29,227 nucleotides of DNA from Geosiphon pyriformis (lineage: Eukaryota > Glomeromycota > Glomeromycetes > Archaeosporales > Geosiphonaceae), in the NCBI GenBank assembly GCA_016748015.1, contig JAAOMT010000386.1, forward strand, positions 133,746 through 162,972, read 5' to 3'. The notes under the pieces are model-generated. The model saw nothing but the letters and a program-made list of their open reading frames with translations, ran no database searches and had not been told where the DNA came from. The position numbers were made by a program, and so were the translations under genes. Positions 9,904 to 22,135 of this stretch are shown here, piece by piece (within the stretch, counting starts at the first letter, position 1; the number at the start of each line of letters is the position of its first letter).

Positions 9904-10745
9904 TCAGTTTTATTTAAAAAATTACTACATATAATATTAAAAAAATAAACAATTCTGCTAATCAAGAGAATATTATTTGCTAACATAAAAATAAGAGTAA
10001 TTCTGTATTTATTATAACAAAAACAAAAATAAGATTTGTTCTTAAATTATAAGTAAATTTAAAAAAATTAAAGTTTTTACTTTGAAAATTAACTTCAATT
10101 ATCTGAGTTCTAGTATTGTAGTAATAATTAACAATAATATTGTTAAATATATATGCAAATTATTAAAGATTACTACTTAATTTTTGTTAACATGTTTACT
10201 ATTTAAGAATTATTTTTTGATTTTTATTTTGGAGTTATATATTAGTGCTATTTTAAAAAAAAAATTGGCCGAGTTTTATAATATTAATTTTATAATAACT
10301 AAAGCTTTAAATAGTAATACATATTTGGTTTTTAATAATAAATTCAATAAAAATAATTCTGGTTATAGTATAAGTTTTAGAAAATTTTTAGATATAAGTT
10401 TATTTAATTTTTTTAATAGTTTTTATTATATAAGCTTTTTATATAATTTAATTTTAAGAAAATTAAAAAATGTGTTAATTTTGTTTTAATTAATAATAGT
10501 ATTTAAAGTTTGTTTCTTAATTAACAAGTTTACTGTTCAGATGAGTTTTTTAATATTAATTATTTTGTTATATTAATAAACATTGGTTTGGAAAAACTTT
10601 TTAGTTTTTAACTTAATTTAATACATAAACAACTCACTAAAAATAGATGAAAATACAAAATTTGTAAGATTAATAAGAAAGTTTAGAAGAAGTTTGAAAA
10701 TTTGTTGTTGGCTGCTGCTTTGAATGCTGCTAAAAACTTTAATAA
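9900..10745 (+). pseudogene. LINE B ORF2, 5' part: endonuclease domain remnant
   Basis: The ATG is now ATA (9900-9902). The frame then reads SFI-KITTYNIK...NNSANQENIIC-HK, matching the start of the A endonuclease, and the stretch 10184-10489 is open for 101 codons: FKNYFLIFILELY, then NNKFNKNNSG where A has GGDFNENNSV. The catalytic Asp of GGDFN has become Lys, so the domain would be dead even if expressed. The helical linker (KICKINKKVWKKFENL) follows to about 10740, where the solo LTR interrupts at AACTTTAATAA. Confidence 0.7.
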
Positions 10746-11524
10746 TGTTATTCATAGAATATAAAAATTAAATATTAATACATAAATTAACCAATCAGAA
10801 TAGATGTAGTAAAAGTAGAATTCCAAGATTCTTCTTAGAAAAATTGCAAAATTCCAGAATTACAGGATTCTTGTATAAGGAATTCAAAAAATTTTGTATA
10901 ACATAAATTATGTATATATAGTAGTAGTATCAAAAGCTAGAAAATTAATCAATTAAACTCTTAGAGTCAATTAAACTTACAGGTCATAATTATTAAATAC
11001 TTTTCTTTTCAAAGATGATTGCTATCAATTGAATGAAATTATATCAATAAAATATTTTTTCAATTTTTTAAATTCATGTTATTATCTATTACTTAATCTG
11101 CTAACACAATAGCTCTTGATTATAACTATTGACAGAATACTTATTTCTTATTTTATTTTTTTTATTTTTTTATTTTTTTTTATTTTATTTTCTTTTGTTG
11201 TTTGCTAAATTAATTAAAAAGATTAAGCATTGAGTATTAACATCAAAGATTGTCTAATAAAAAATGTCTACAAGAGAGTAGATACTTGAATTTAAGAATT
11301 ACTTATTAGAAAATTGCCAGCCACCAAGCTGAGAAAAAAATTGATGAAATTGCAATTCTGAAAGACTATTAAAAACAATTATTGAATCTCTGTTCATTAT
11401 ATAAAAAACTTCACCAAAACTTTCAGATCACAAAAATTTTCAAAAACTAACACCATTATAATAATTAAGCATCAAATTATGAGTTTGTTATTTGTACTAA
11501 CATTTCAAATAATTACTTGTAATA
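10746..11524 (+). mobile_element. Solo LTR of a Ty3/gypsy element inserted in LINE B ORF2
   Basis: It begins TGTTATTC and ends ...ACTTGTAATA; the intact relative at 25071-26031 has ends TGTTAC...GTAACA, so the differences are C->T changes. Similarity to that LTR is clear over the last ~420 bases: the CTATTGACA block at 11127 with a T-rich tract after it, GAATTACTTATTAGAAAATTG near 11300, and AATAATTACTTGTAATA at the end. A TATA-like run is at 10912-10920. It is 779 bp; the homologue is 961 bp, mostly because of its tandem array. The ORF2 linker resumes right after (LPKKTDFNKIQQLLN). Candidate 5-bp duplications (AATAA / ATAAT) are too AT-rich to be sure of. No internal gypsy genes are present. 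Confidence 0.7.
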
Positions 11525-14500
11525 ATAATTACCAAAAAAAACAGACTTTAATAAAATACAACAGTTGCTTAATAGAATAGTGTACTTTATAGCTAATGTT
11601 GCTTTTTCAAAAACATGGTATTAAAATAATAAGGTGGTTAAAAGTATCATATTTTTTAAGTTTTACAGACTAGAATTGCTGGTGTTAAAAATCTTAAAAG
11701 CATACTGATTAAAAATTTAGAAGAACTTTAGACTTTAGTTAACAAATAAATTTTTTTAAATTCTAACTAAACAATAAAATTCAAGAAATTTTTGAATAAT
11801 AATTATAACAAAGTTTTAATTAAACAATTATTAACTTGTTTTAAAAAAATTTATAAGTCTTATAAGATATTAAAATCTAAAACTACTGAGAATTTTTGTA
11901 TTAAAATTATTATTACTTAATACATAAAAGCTTTTGCTAATAATAAGAGTCAAATAATAAGAAATGTATTGAAAAAACTTTTCAAAAAAGTTATATTAAA
12001 TTATTTGGTTAATAATAGTAAACTAGTTTAAAATTTAATTTGGTCAAGTGTAGAATTAATTTAATTATGAAAAATTAGACCAAAAAATATGCAGTTAAAG
12101 CTACTATTTTTTTTTATTAACAGAAATAATTTGCATTTTTTAAGTATGTTAATGATAATATATTTTTTAATATAATATTATAAATTGGTTTTAATAAGTT
12201 TTTATTAGTAATCAAAAATCTTCTTAATAAAAAAGTTATTAAATTGTCTAATATTTCTAATAAAATATGGAAAAATAGTTACAAATTTGTTTTAAATTGT
12301 TTATTATATTTACTTAATTTGTGTTTAGTGTTTAAATTGATTTTTAATATCTAAAAAAAATCTGGATATTTATGATTCTAAAACTATATAAATAAAAAAA
12401 CATTTTAATAAACACCAGATCTATTGTTTTTATTAAAACTACAAAAAAGTTTTTTTTTAGATTTTGTTTGATTGTATTTTTAAGATTTCTAACAAATACA
12501 AGATTTTATATAAAGACAATTTCTTAGTTTTAAAGAGTATTTCAATTTAGTTTTTTATTTTTACTATTAAATTTGTTATTAAAAATGCTTTGGAAAAAAG
12601 TAGAAAAATCTGATTAGTGCTTTAAGACATAAGCAAAACTTATAATTTAGTGAGTTAATCACATTTAAAAACCAGTTTTAATTAAATGAAAATATGTAAT
12701 AAGTTTATAAAATTTTTTGGTTATATTCACAATAATTATATAAATAGAATTATAATTGACTTTAGTTTGTTTAAAAATTATAAAGTTTATAATAAACTTG
12801 ATTAGAATAAAGTTTTTTTGTCTCTTTTTCAGGGAATTTTTTACAACTTTTTCTTATGTAAAGTAAAAAAAATAAACCTATGTTCAGATATTAAATGAAT
12901 TTTAGATTTGTTATTAAAACTGACAAAATTAAATTTAATGCTAGTTTAATCTTTTATTTAGTAATTGGTGCTTTTGTGAATAATACAATTTAGATTGGTA
13001 AATATAAAATAACAATACAAAATATTTTGAATATTATTAATAAATTCTTTGATATTATAAATATTTTAATAAATATAAACAAAACAGTAGTTATTTTAAT
13101 TAATCCAAGAACCAATAATGTTTTTTTAAGTATAAATAAGTCTTTTATTTCAATTGCAAAAACTGGCAAAGCTTATTGGTATTTGGATATTTTTTTATTA
13201 ACTAAAAGTTTTTCTGGCTCAAGTTTGAAAAAAATAAATTTAGATATAAAGTTTTTTTATCTATAGTCTTATATAAAATTATATCAAAAAAACAGTTTTC
13301 TTATTTGGTTTTAGCTGTTTTACAGCTTATTTTTGAATATAAAATACAGTTTAGCTTTATTAGCAAAATTATATATGATAAGTAGAATTGTTTAACTAAA
13401 AAAATGTTAAAGTCTAAAGCTAATTTGTCTAAAAACTTTTTTAATGAAGCTATGTATTATTTATCTTTATATAATTTAAAGTCTTTTAATTAAATCTAAA
13501 CAGAAAAAAAAATGATATTAGTAATAAATTTTGTTAATATTAAAAATATTTTTGGCTGGCTTTTTAGACATAAATTATTGAATTTGTAAATCTTAAGTTG
13601 AATTTTTCAGAATTTTTTTCAGTTTTTTATTAAGTTGAAAATCAATTCTGTAAACAATTTTTTGGTTAATATTACTAAAATTTTTTGGCACAATAATATA
13701 TTTTTGTTTATTAATTTACTTAATGCTTTTTATTTTAAACATAATATTTCTATTTTAAATATTCTGAATCAGATAAATTATTTTCGAATTTTTAAATTTC
13801 TAAAATATTTTGGTATTATTTTTGCTAACCAACTTTTAAATAATTATGAAAAATATTTTGTTCGAAAATTTTTTATTAGTAAAAATAATTGGATCTCAAA
13901 GTTTAGTTCCCTCTTAGTTTATACAGATTTGATTTAATCTAAGATTTTTTATCTGTTTCTAAACACTTTTTTAAAATAAATATAATTAATACATATGATT
14001 TTAATATTGTTTGTTCTAATTAAAAGAATGTATTTTTGCTTGAAATCTCAATTTATACTAATAGTTTAGTTAAAAACTTTGGCTTTTTGGTGCTATAGAT
14101 AATATAACTGTCTATTTTTTTGATCTGAGTTTGTATATAAGTGTAGAAATTAATAAATTGTTGTCTTTAATTTTGGTTAAGATATAAATTATTGCTCTGA
14201 CTCTTAAGTGTGTTTCAATTTTATCTAAAGTTACAATTTATTCTGATAATTAGACTTTTTTGGATGTATGTTAAGCTAAATTAATATTAGTGATACTTAA
14301 TTTTTATAATAAATATTAGATAAAGCACTATCATATTAATAATTTGGTCAGAAATAAAGACATTTTTGTAAATTGGGCCAAGATAAAAAATTATTTGGAT
14401 GTATTAAACAATGAGCATATTAATAAGTTGGCAGATTAGACTATTTTTTTAGAGCTTGTTTTTTTGGTAAATATTAAAAAAAATTTTTTAATGGCTAATA

Positions 14501-15334
14501 ATAAAATAATGTTTAATAATATTTATTATTTTGTTAAAATTATAAATAATATTATAAGATATTTTCAATAAGAAGTTAGATTGAATTTTAATGTTATGCA
14601 TTTTTTGTATATTGGTAATATTAGTTAAAAACATACTGTTTTAGTTTGACATTCTGATTTTTATATGGCTATTGAATACATAAGCAAAGCCATTACTAAT
14701 TTATATATGTATTTAATAAAGATTTTACATAAAAAATTGCTAATAATAGTTAAAAAACACTTATATAATTACTAGTTATTCAAACATATTATATGTATAT
14801 TGTGATAAGATAGAGTTTTTAAATTATAGTTTTATTTACGGCTCAAATTTTTTAATTTATTAAAATTTATTAAATAAACATTTTACTTTTTACTAGTTTT
14901 TAACTAATACAAATTTGGCTTTATTCATAGTTCATTAGTCATTGATTTTATGTGTTTTTAATATTAATTTGTATATAATTTTGTATAAGAAATTTGTTTT
15001 TAAGAATTGGTTGATAAAAACTAAGCTTTTTTTAAAAATTACTAAGCTTATTATGTCTAAATTAGTTGAATTTGTTCAGAATTTAATTATTGATTATAAG
15101 AAGTAAATATAGATACCTAATTTGAAACTTAAAGCTAAAATAAATTATAAAAGTTTGTTAAATAAAAATAGTTTTATATTTGATATTATTTGTAGTTTTT
15201 CTATTAAAATTTTAAATAAAATTACTTATTTGTTAAAAATTGAAAAGAGTTATATTATTAGTTTTGAATTAAAAATAAGTTGTTTGTTTTTTACAGATAC
15301 AGTTAAAAAAGTTTTAATTAACATAGTTATATAG
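11525..15334 (+). pseudogene. LINE B ORF2, 3' part: RT, RNase H and C-terminal remnant
   Basis: Continues the protein after the LTR. Blocks: VAFSKTWY (11597-11620), then the long helical linker; FVNNTI near 12980, where both catalytic Asp of the RT FVDD motif have become Asn; the open stretch 13027-13266 (NIINKFFDIINILININKT... AYWYLDIFLLTKSFSGSSL), which parallels A residues FNVASEFFFINDININNEK... HRYLSIFLS; 13635-13937 (INSVNNFLVNITKIF, counterpart of VNTSNNFLAGVVCIF); IYTNS (~14050), the RNase H start with Asp changed to Asn; and 15122-15334, the C-terminal tail ending TVKKVLINIVI and TAG. Stops and frameshifts are numerous. It clearly comes from a working ORF2 but is non-functional. Confidence 0.7.
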
Positions 15335-15347
15335 TATTATTTTAATT

Positions 15348-15370
15348 AATCAGATAACTAGTTATATGTA
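15348..15370 (+). promoter_or_regulatory. Conserved LINE 3'-UTR motif (copy B)
   Basis: AATCAGATAACTAGTTATAT then GTA corresponds to the GGCTCAAATGGCC... motif of copy A after several C->T/G->A changes. It is cut at its end by LINE C and continues at 22036. Confidence 0.5.
15361..15370 (+). repeat. Target-site duplication of LINE C, left
   Basis: GTTATATGTA here and GTTATATATA at 22036-22045 flank LINE C (9 of 10 bases). Confidence 0.6.
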
Positions 15371-15464
15371 TTTTTTTTATTAATAATTAATAAGTAAAGC
15401 TTAACCACTATTTAGCATATAGAATCAAATTAAGTAATTCCAAATAAATGCAACTTATGTATTG

Positions 15465-15490
15465 GCTACATGTAACCAACTATTTGGGCC
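15465..15490 (-). promoter_or_regulatory. Conserved LINE 3'-UTR motif (copy C)
   Basis: On the element strand it reads GGCCCAAATAGTTGGTTACA then TGTAGC, immediately after the ORF2 stop. It is the counterpart of 951-977. Confidence 0.6.
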
Positions 15491-15503
15491 AAACAAAACA
15501 ATA

Positions 15504-18500
15504 CTATATATTTATATAAACACTAACATAATCACTTAAATCAGAAAAAAAAGTATATGACTTATGTTTACCAAAGCTAATAACAAAAGACTCAATAATA
15601 TTGAACAGATAAATTACTCCATTTGACAAACTTCTAGCCTAATTACAAGACAATTTAAACACCAAATTATTATTTCTTACCAAACTAGTTCTTTTTATAT
15701 TTACTTTATGCTTAAACTTTACAAACCAAATTTTAGAACAATGTTTTTTTACCAAATATTTCACAAATTTGACTATTATTACAACAATCTGTTTCTTTTT
15801 TTTAAGAACCACAACAGTCTTATTACACCAATGTTTTAATACAAAGCCTTTAAAAATTACTATGTACAATTTCACATTTAATAAGCACTCAAAAAGAGTT
15901 TTTAAAACAGTAAAAAAAGAGCCACAGATTTTAACTGACAAAATTTGAACGTTTGAAGTCTTTAACAAAATTTTTTTTTAAATGCCAGTATTATTAGCAT
16001 AAATGAAAAAATAATTTAACAACTCAATTTTTTCACAAAACAAACACAAAACTCCAGAATATAACTTATTATACAATTTTTTCTAAGTACTATTGGCAAA
16101 CATTTATGTATAGCTTTTATTAAATAGGTATGTATATTAGCCAATCTCTTGCTAATGAACTCAGACAGCATATGAAAATTAGGGTGCCAAACCTATATAG
16201 TAGATATCTAATTCACTTTATTAATTAAGGAATTAAGAAGAATGTTGTAACTAGGGCCAGTCTTTTACTGAGCATAATTAATTAATTTATAAACATTATA
16301 AACAAAATAATAAGTGTTGTCAAACATGACTATGTCTTTAGTTATAACAAAATATTCAATCACTCCAATTGACAAAGATAAAAAAGAAAAGACAATCACT
16401 TTTGCCAAAAAGTCAGTCTTAATATTGCCAGAAACATTCAAATAACTTTTAATTTTTATTTATTGAACTGAATGATGCTTAATTTTTATTAATTTAACAA
16501 TATGTTTTCTCTCCATTCAATATTGATTGTGAAAGTTTAGCTCAGTAAATTCAATCTTAAAAACATAAGCATTAATAGTAATCTGACTATTCAGATACAT
16601 TACTATTACACAAAAAAATGAAATCTACAATAAGAACAAAGCCATAATCTGCAGCTTGGTTATTATAGAAGACAGAAGTCTATAAATCACAATACTAACT
16701 CCCATATTCATCACAAAAAAATATGCTACAGCCTTATTAGCAACTTATGTTTTTTAGAGAACTATTTATATATACTTTAATAACATCTGATCAAATCTTA
16801 AACAAACTATTATGCACTTTAGAAAACCTAGCAGATTTTACAACATCTGCATCAAACAAACTATTAATCTCCAAAAAATTCAATTTCAAACAATTATTAT
16901 TATTCTTAAAGCTGAGTTAAACCAATGAAACACAGGACCTCTAAGATCTAATTTTTTCCAATATTAAAAAGTTTTTTAATTTATCACACTATTCTTCTTG
17001 TTCAGAAGTTTATTATTAAATATAATACTGAACTGCTTTGAAAAGTGCATTGAATCATAATACAAAAACCCACTCAGAATATTTAATATTAAAAACTTTC
17101 CCAGACTGCAGAATATATTAGGCAAAGTGTTTATAATAGATAACTTATTAAGTAAAAAAATCTTTATCATTTTAGCTAAAAATTGTTTACTAGACTAACA
17201 TACAATTTAACAAAAAATTGCAAAAAATCCAAGAAAGTTTTACCTTAAAATCTGCAAATCCAAAAACTTGTGTTCAAATAGATGCCCAAAAATACCAGAG
17301 GCATTAAAAAAATGACTAATGAAACTAACTTTCTCCTAACCTAAATTTGATCAAAAAATTTTAAATTATATTGAGATAGATAATATAAAGTTTTATTAAA
17401 AAAATTTCTTAGCAAATTGGCTTTTAGCTTGAGATTTTTCCTAACTATAGTATCCTATTTGTGACACATATTGGATAAAACAAAATTAAACTGTAATCAA
17501 TAGCCAATAATAGACTATAAAACTACTAACACTAAATATAAGAATTGTTTATTAGTAATTACTTTTTTCAACACCATATTAGAGAAAAACATAATATTAA
17601 AGTAAGTTTTAACCAAACTAAGTCTAAATAAATTTTTAATTGACAAAAAAATTTCCAAGTACCTATGTGGCTTACTATTTTTGACAATTGAAATTGGCAA
17701 ATCATTGATCTTCAAAATGATATCTTTAACTCTGTAATTAATAAAAATAGTCATTGTTAATTGAAATATTATTAATCAAAAAAATTTACTGGCAATGTTT
17801 AATATATATTGTGTAGATATCTGATTGTTTCCAATCCAAATAGTGTTATCAACAAAAGCACCAGCTACAAAAAAAAAAGTTTTTTTATTTTTGGCTTCAA
17901 TTTTATTTGTCTTAGCTATAAAGCTAATGTTAATATAATATCTACATAAATGTTTATATCTTTTTATTTTACACAAAAAGGAATCATAAAAAATTTTTCA
18001 AAGAAGAAAAGAGAATACTTTACTCTAATTCAGACTATTATGTACTTAATAACTACCAGAAAAACCAAAATCTGTCATTATTTTATTTATTTTATCTTCA
18101 TAAATAATACCAAAAAAACCAATAAACTTTTTTAAAACATCTTTAATCATAGACCTAACAGTAAAATAAGTAATTGTGTTAAAGTACTTTTTAAGACAGA
18201 AAAGTTGTCTTCATAAAACACACCAAAACAGCTGTAAACAAAAAAAATCTAATTTAAAAGAATCTTAGAAAAAATTTTCTTGGCTATTTTAATTAGAACA
18301 ATAGATCAAGTATTTGTTAAGATTTTATTCCAATTATAAGACTTAGAAATTATTGAAACTTATGTTTTTTTTTACCAAGCCAAAACTATATCTAAAGTCA
18401 AACATGTATTCAAAAGACCCAAAAGACATCTAAGCATATTATTACCATAATTTTTTTATTATTTATTAGAAATGCCACTTAAATCAACAGCTTTTTTATT

Positions 18501-20042
18501 TGGCAAATTTTTAATTATCTGTACCAACTTCTCAAAATTGATAATTTTTATAATATTTGAAAATACACTATTGTTTATATAATTTAAAAAAACATATTAA
18601 TTAGTCTAAAGTCCAAACAAAAACTTAAAAACCACATACTTTTTAATTTAACTCTCTATAATAATATTAATTTTAATCTTAATTTTTTTAGATTCCAAAA
18701 CCAGCTTATTATCAACCACCAAATAATCAAGTATTATCTTATAAAAAAACTTTTTTAATATACTCTTGATTATGTGTTTTTTATCTGAACAGAACTTTCC
18801 TATTTTTTTCTTAATTGCATACCTAATAGCAATATTTTTAAAAGTTTTAAATTCATGTATTTTGGACTTGAGATAAATTTTTTATATATCAGACAAGCAA
18901 TTAAAAATTTCTATTAATTTGGCACTATTTTGAATCAAGTTTTGTATCTTCAAAGCTTTGCTTTTATCAATAGTTAATCAAGTATAAAATAGAGATTCCA
19001 ACTTAAGCACATCTCTTGACCTTAGAGCTTTAGTTATCTTAGCAGTTAGCAGTTCTAATTTAAAAAATTTTGATGATGGTTTGTTCTTTAAACAATTAAA
19101 AATGTTTAAAAAAAATTTTGTCAGTCAAATTTACCATTATCTTTTTCAATACCTCCCATATTAAATCCAAATTTCTAGAAATCTCTGCCTTTATAAACAA
19201 ATCTGTCAAAGTTAACAATTTATTAGAAAAACACTTTTTAAAATAAGTCTATTTGATTTTATTTATGTTTTTTATTCTAAACTTCAGTGATTTTTGTTAG
19301 ATTGTTTTCTTATATTATTCAATTAAACATCCAAAAAACCACTCAAACCAATTAAAACTAAAACAACTTTGTAATTAATATTGAAAAATTCAGATGCAAA
19401 TTTAATTTTATGATTAACAATTACAAATAACAAATTTTTACTTACAAAAATGTAATCAATAATCTTCTTGACACTCTTTAAGTTGCTTCAAATAGAAGCA
19501 TTAATCAATGAATGTTCACTAAATACATTAACCAAACCCAAATCCAAACAAAACTTAAAACTTACACTTTTTTAAGATCTATTTTTGTTAAAATTTTTAC
19601 TCAAAATTACAAAACTGCTGAAGTTAATTGTTTTAGCTATAAAAAAATTAACTTCTAAAGCTAGACTAAACTTGATTTTAGCAAAAGCACTAGCATACAA
19701 ATTAAGAATTATAACCAAAAACTTGCTCTTAAAAAAAAGCTATATAGAAACAACATAATCAGAAACTTTCTCTATTTTAGAAACATGTTAAGCCAGAAAA
19801 TTGTTCATAATAATTATCACTTCAGTTTTAAAAAAGTTTTTATCTAAATCAGATATGAAAATCCACATTTTATCAAATTTGTTCACAATCTAAAGTTTAA
19901 TAATAAACCTTAACTTTGTTTTCATAATAATAAAAACTATATTATTTGAATTCATATATTAATAGACAATATTTTTCTGCTTAGCAGGGACATTAATATC
20001 TTTAACATTACATATAACAAACTTTCAAACAAGACTGGTTAT
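15504..20042 (-). pseudogene. LINE C ORF2 remnant: endonuclease, RT, RNase H
   Basis: The start ATG is now ATA (20042-20040), overlapping the ORF1 stop. The endonuclease motif GGDFNEN reads SKNFNKN near 19600, with the catalytic Asp lost. The reverse transcriptase is best seen at 17976-17776 (CKIKRYKHLCRYYINISF... AGAFVDNTIWIG) and 17754-17515 (LPISIVKNSKPHRYLEIFLS); FVDD has become FVDN. The C-terminal region is open at 15968-15639 (FKGFVLKHWCNKTVVVLKKKK... KHKVNIKRTSLV), parallel to A (CKGFVLKSWMDEATVSL... SDIERSGLI). The frame then runs, past one stop, through FVISFGKHKSYTFFSDLSD to TAG at 15506-15504. About 4.54 kb, the same size as in A and B. Dead through stops, frameshifts and lost catalytic residues. 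Confidence 0.7.
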
Positions 20043-21941
20043 TAAAAAAAAATTTTGATTCTAAAACAAGATTGTTTACTTTGGTTAAAAAACTTATAAC
20101 TATATCTAAAAAACTCATCAAACTGTCTTCCAATTTAGAAACTATAAACAAATCTAGAAACACTGTTTCTACAACAGTTTTACTATTAGTAAATACACCT
20201 AAACTCTTACTTATTATTATATTTGCTCTTTGATTCTATAATAAAATGATTACTAACAACTGATATTCAAAGCTAGTCTAGAAAACTATTGGTCTAAATA
20301 CATCAAATTTCTTAGCCAGCTTGTCAATTTGCTTTACAAGACTAGTGAAACTATATTCAAAAGTGACAAACTTATTATTTATATTGAAAAAATTTAGCAG
20401 AAAAACTGAAAACACTACATAAGAAATAAAACCACCAGCAATTTGAGTCTAAGTTTTTTTATTAAATAAAACCAGACAAGCAATTAGTGTCTGTTTTTTT
20501 CTATATATATTTATTAAACTTATTTAATTCTGAAAGATAACTAATTGTTTACTGTAATCACCCAAATTTTCATCCATTGAATATACACCAAAAATGTAAC
20601 TAAATTGTTTATATTAAGCACAATAGACTAAAGAAAGACTAATTTAGCACAAATTTACATTTTTGAAAACTGGAATAGAACTAATAGTAGTTTTTTTGGA
20701 TGCTTCATCAACAAAACAAACCATAACACATTTATTACACACATATAAACTAGAATTACAGCTGATAAAACAAGTTTTTCTACTGTATAAATTCAACAAA
20801 TTAAAAAATCATAGACAGTAATGCCAATTAGCAGAGTATACAACAAAGCTCAATGAAAATATTTTGAAACTTACAACTGTTTATTACTAACTGCCAAAAT
20901 TATATGCACAAAGTTTTTTTTTATAAGAATAGACTACTTAGATACAACCAAACTAGCAATATCTAATGATTTAAATTCTATTAAGATCTTTTGTCATAAA
21001 CTAATAAGCTGTATTTTAATTGAAATAATCTTATTAACTTTAGAAAAAACTGATTTTATTGTCAATTTAAAAAGATTTATTGGGATCTTCTTAATAATTA
21101 CTATCTAATTTGTATAGCTATTTGTTTTTCTTATATTATTATTAACTAAAATTTTCTTATTAATAGTCATCTTTCTAGCTTTTTTCAAACTCAACTCAGA
21201 TATAAAAAAAGATTTAATTATCTTTGAAAACTTTGAAGAAGTAAAAGCTCCTTCAAAACTATTTACACAATAGAAAATATTTTTTATATGTAATAATTTA
21301 TTATCATTAGTTTTGTCAGAAATGGTGGACAATTCAATATTTAATACAAATAATTTTGCCAAATTAAAACTCTATTTTTCTGACACATGTTATTTGATCA
21401 ATAAAAGTTGCTTAAAGTTATTGTACTTAGGTAATAAAAGCAATAAAATATTGTTATCATTGTTTAAATTCACAAATAAAAAAGTTTTTAGTAAGTAACC
21501 TAATACATATGTTTAAGTATAAGTTTTTTGTAATGTAATATTATCCATATTATTGTTGATCATTAAATTATCTAAATTTATATAGCTAATTTCTTCAGCA
21601 ACTATATTTTATATATTTTTTATATCTAATAAACTGTTGATACTATTGGTTTTTTTATTAAATTTGTTATCTTAAGACATTATAGAATTTTTATCAGAGA
21701 CACTAATATCTTAAAGACTTAAAAAACTAGTAAATAAGTTAATTATACTAATACTTACATTAGATTTTTTTAGTTTTTTATAAAATATACTGTAAGAATA
21801 AACACTCTTTACACATTTTTTCTTGGTACTTAAACAGATCATTAAACCAGCCAAACCCAAACCAAAACTATTAACAGAAAAACTTATCAGTTCTATTATA
21901 ATAAAAAAAAATAAATTAAAAAAATAATTAAAGAAATACAA
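20039..21941 (-). pseudogene. LINE C ORF1 remnant
   Basis: Open stretches 21941-21711 (VNSFGLGLAGLM... VYSYSIFYKKLKKSNVS) and 21362-21105 (FVLNIELSTISDKTNDNK, FYCVNSFEGAFTSSKFSKII, KKARKMTINKKILVNN) are in one frame. The second corresponds to SFTLDINLSAVEGKS and INSFGGATIPSKFERII of copy A, which fixes the family. The RRM-like block (IVIIKKIPINL... ISIKIQLIS) follows. The zinc knuckle at 20622-20581 reads C-x2-Y-x4-Y-x4-Y: the second and third Cys and the His have all become Tyr. The end is TAA at 20041-20039, overlapping the former ORF2 start. The true start codon is uncertain; the first Met at 21941 lies in low-complexity sequence. Confidence 0.7.
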
Positions 21942-22035
21942 AAGAAAAAAAGAAAAAAAACTAATTAAATTTTTGATAAATCTTTACTTCTGTTGTAACC
22001 AAGAGACAATAAAAAAAAGAGTTAAAAAATTATTT

Positions 22036-22135
22036 GTTATATATAATAAGTACATAAATTATATTTAATTTAGAATTTTAAATAGTTATATTATATTAAA
22101 TAATAATTGAATTTTACTTGTAAATAAAAAAAAAT
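22036..22135 (+). mobile_element. Detached 3' end of LINE B (beyond LINE C)
   Basis: After the target duplication the sequence reads ATAATAAGTACATAAATTAT, then ATTTAATTTAG, and ends ACTTGTAAATAAAAAAAAA. This matches the distal 3' UTRs of D (AGTAAATATATAAACTATAT...), A (...CACTTGTTAATAAATAAA) and C (...TTTACTTATTAAT...AAAAAAAA), which is exactly the piece missing from B at 15370. Confidence 0.6.

Larger units (their letters stand above)
8086..15370 (+). mobile_element. LINE B: heavily decayed EN-RT-RNaseH element (3' end continues at 22036-22135)
   Basis: A full-length relative of LINE A on the plus strand, about 75-80% A+T, identified by translated homology along its whole length: ORF1 (8133-9903), ORF2 (9900-15334) and the 3' motif at 15348-15370. 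Its ORF1 belongs to a different subfamily from A and C (start MKKSTRNSGF; FSRKKRK). It is interrupted twice: by a solo LTR at 10746-11524 and by LINE C, which entered the 3' UTR at 15370. Without these, its length is about 6.6 kb, like A and C. The 5' end is approximate. There are dozens of stops and many frameshifts, so it is a fossil. G is retained better than C on the coding strand, as in its relatives. Confidence 0.75.
15371..22035 (-). mobile_element. LINE C: decayed EN-RT-RNaseH element nested in the 3' UTR of LINE B
   Basis: A 6.67-kb minus-strand element with ORF1 (~21941-20039), ORF2 (20042-15504), the 3' motif at 15490-15465 and an A-rich tail ending near 15371. Its ORF1 start (NSFGLGLAGLM... 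KKSNVS) marks a third subfamily, different from A and B. It lies tail to tail with B. The 10-bp duplications on each side, and the fact that DNA right after 22036 reads as the missing end of B's 3' UTR, show that C jumped into B. It is AT-rich and full of stops, with decay similar to B and far beyond A. Confidence 0.75.

Noticed and set aside
11140-11215. T-rich tract (TTTTATTTTTTT) as a centromere or origin signal
   Set aside because: It occurs at the same relative place in the LTR at 25400-25460 reversed, so it belongs to the LTR.
16976-17170. 64-codon minus-strand frame as a separate gene
   Set aside because: It sits inside LINE C ORF2 between the RT and RNase H regions and is one of its frame fragments.
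17950-18135. Small plus-strand frames 17950-18135, 21313-21498, 24024-24272 and 24368-24625
   Set aside because: They are antisense to recognisable LINE C or LINE D protein blocks.
15371-22035. B and C as the two arms of one large palindrome
   Set aside because: They are opposite in orientation and homologous, but their ORF1 sequences belong to different subfamilies and C has its own target duplication, so they are separate insertions.
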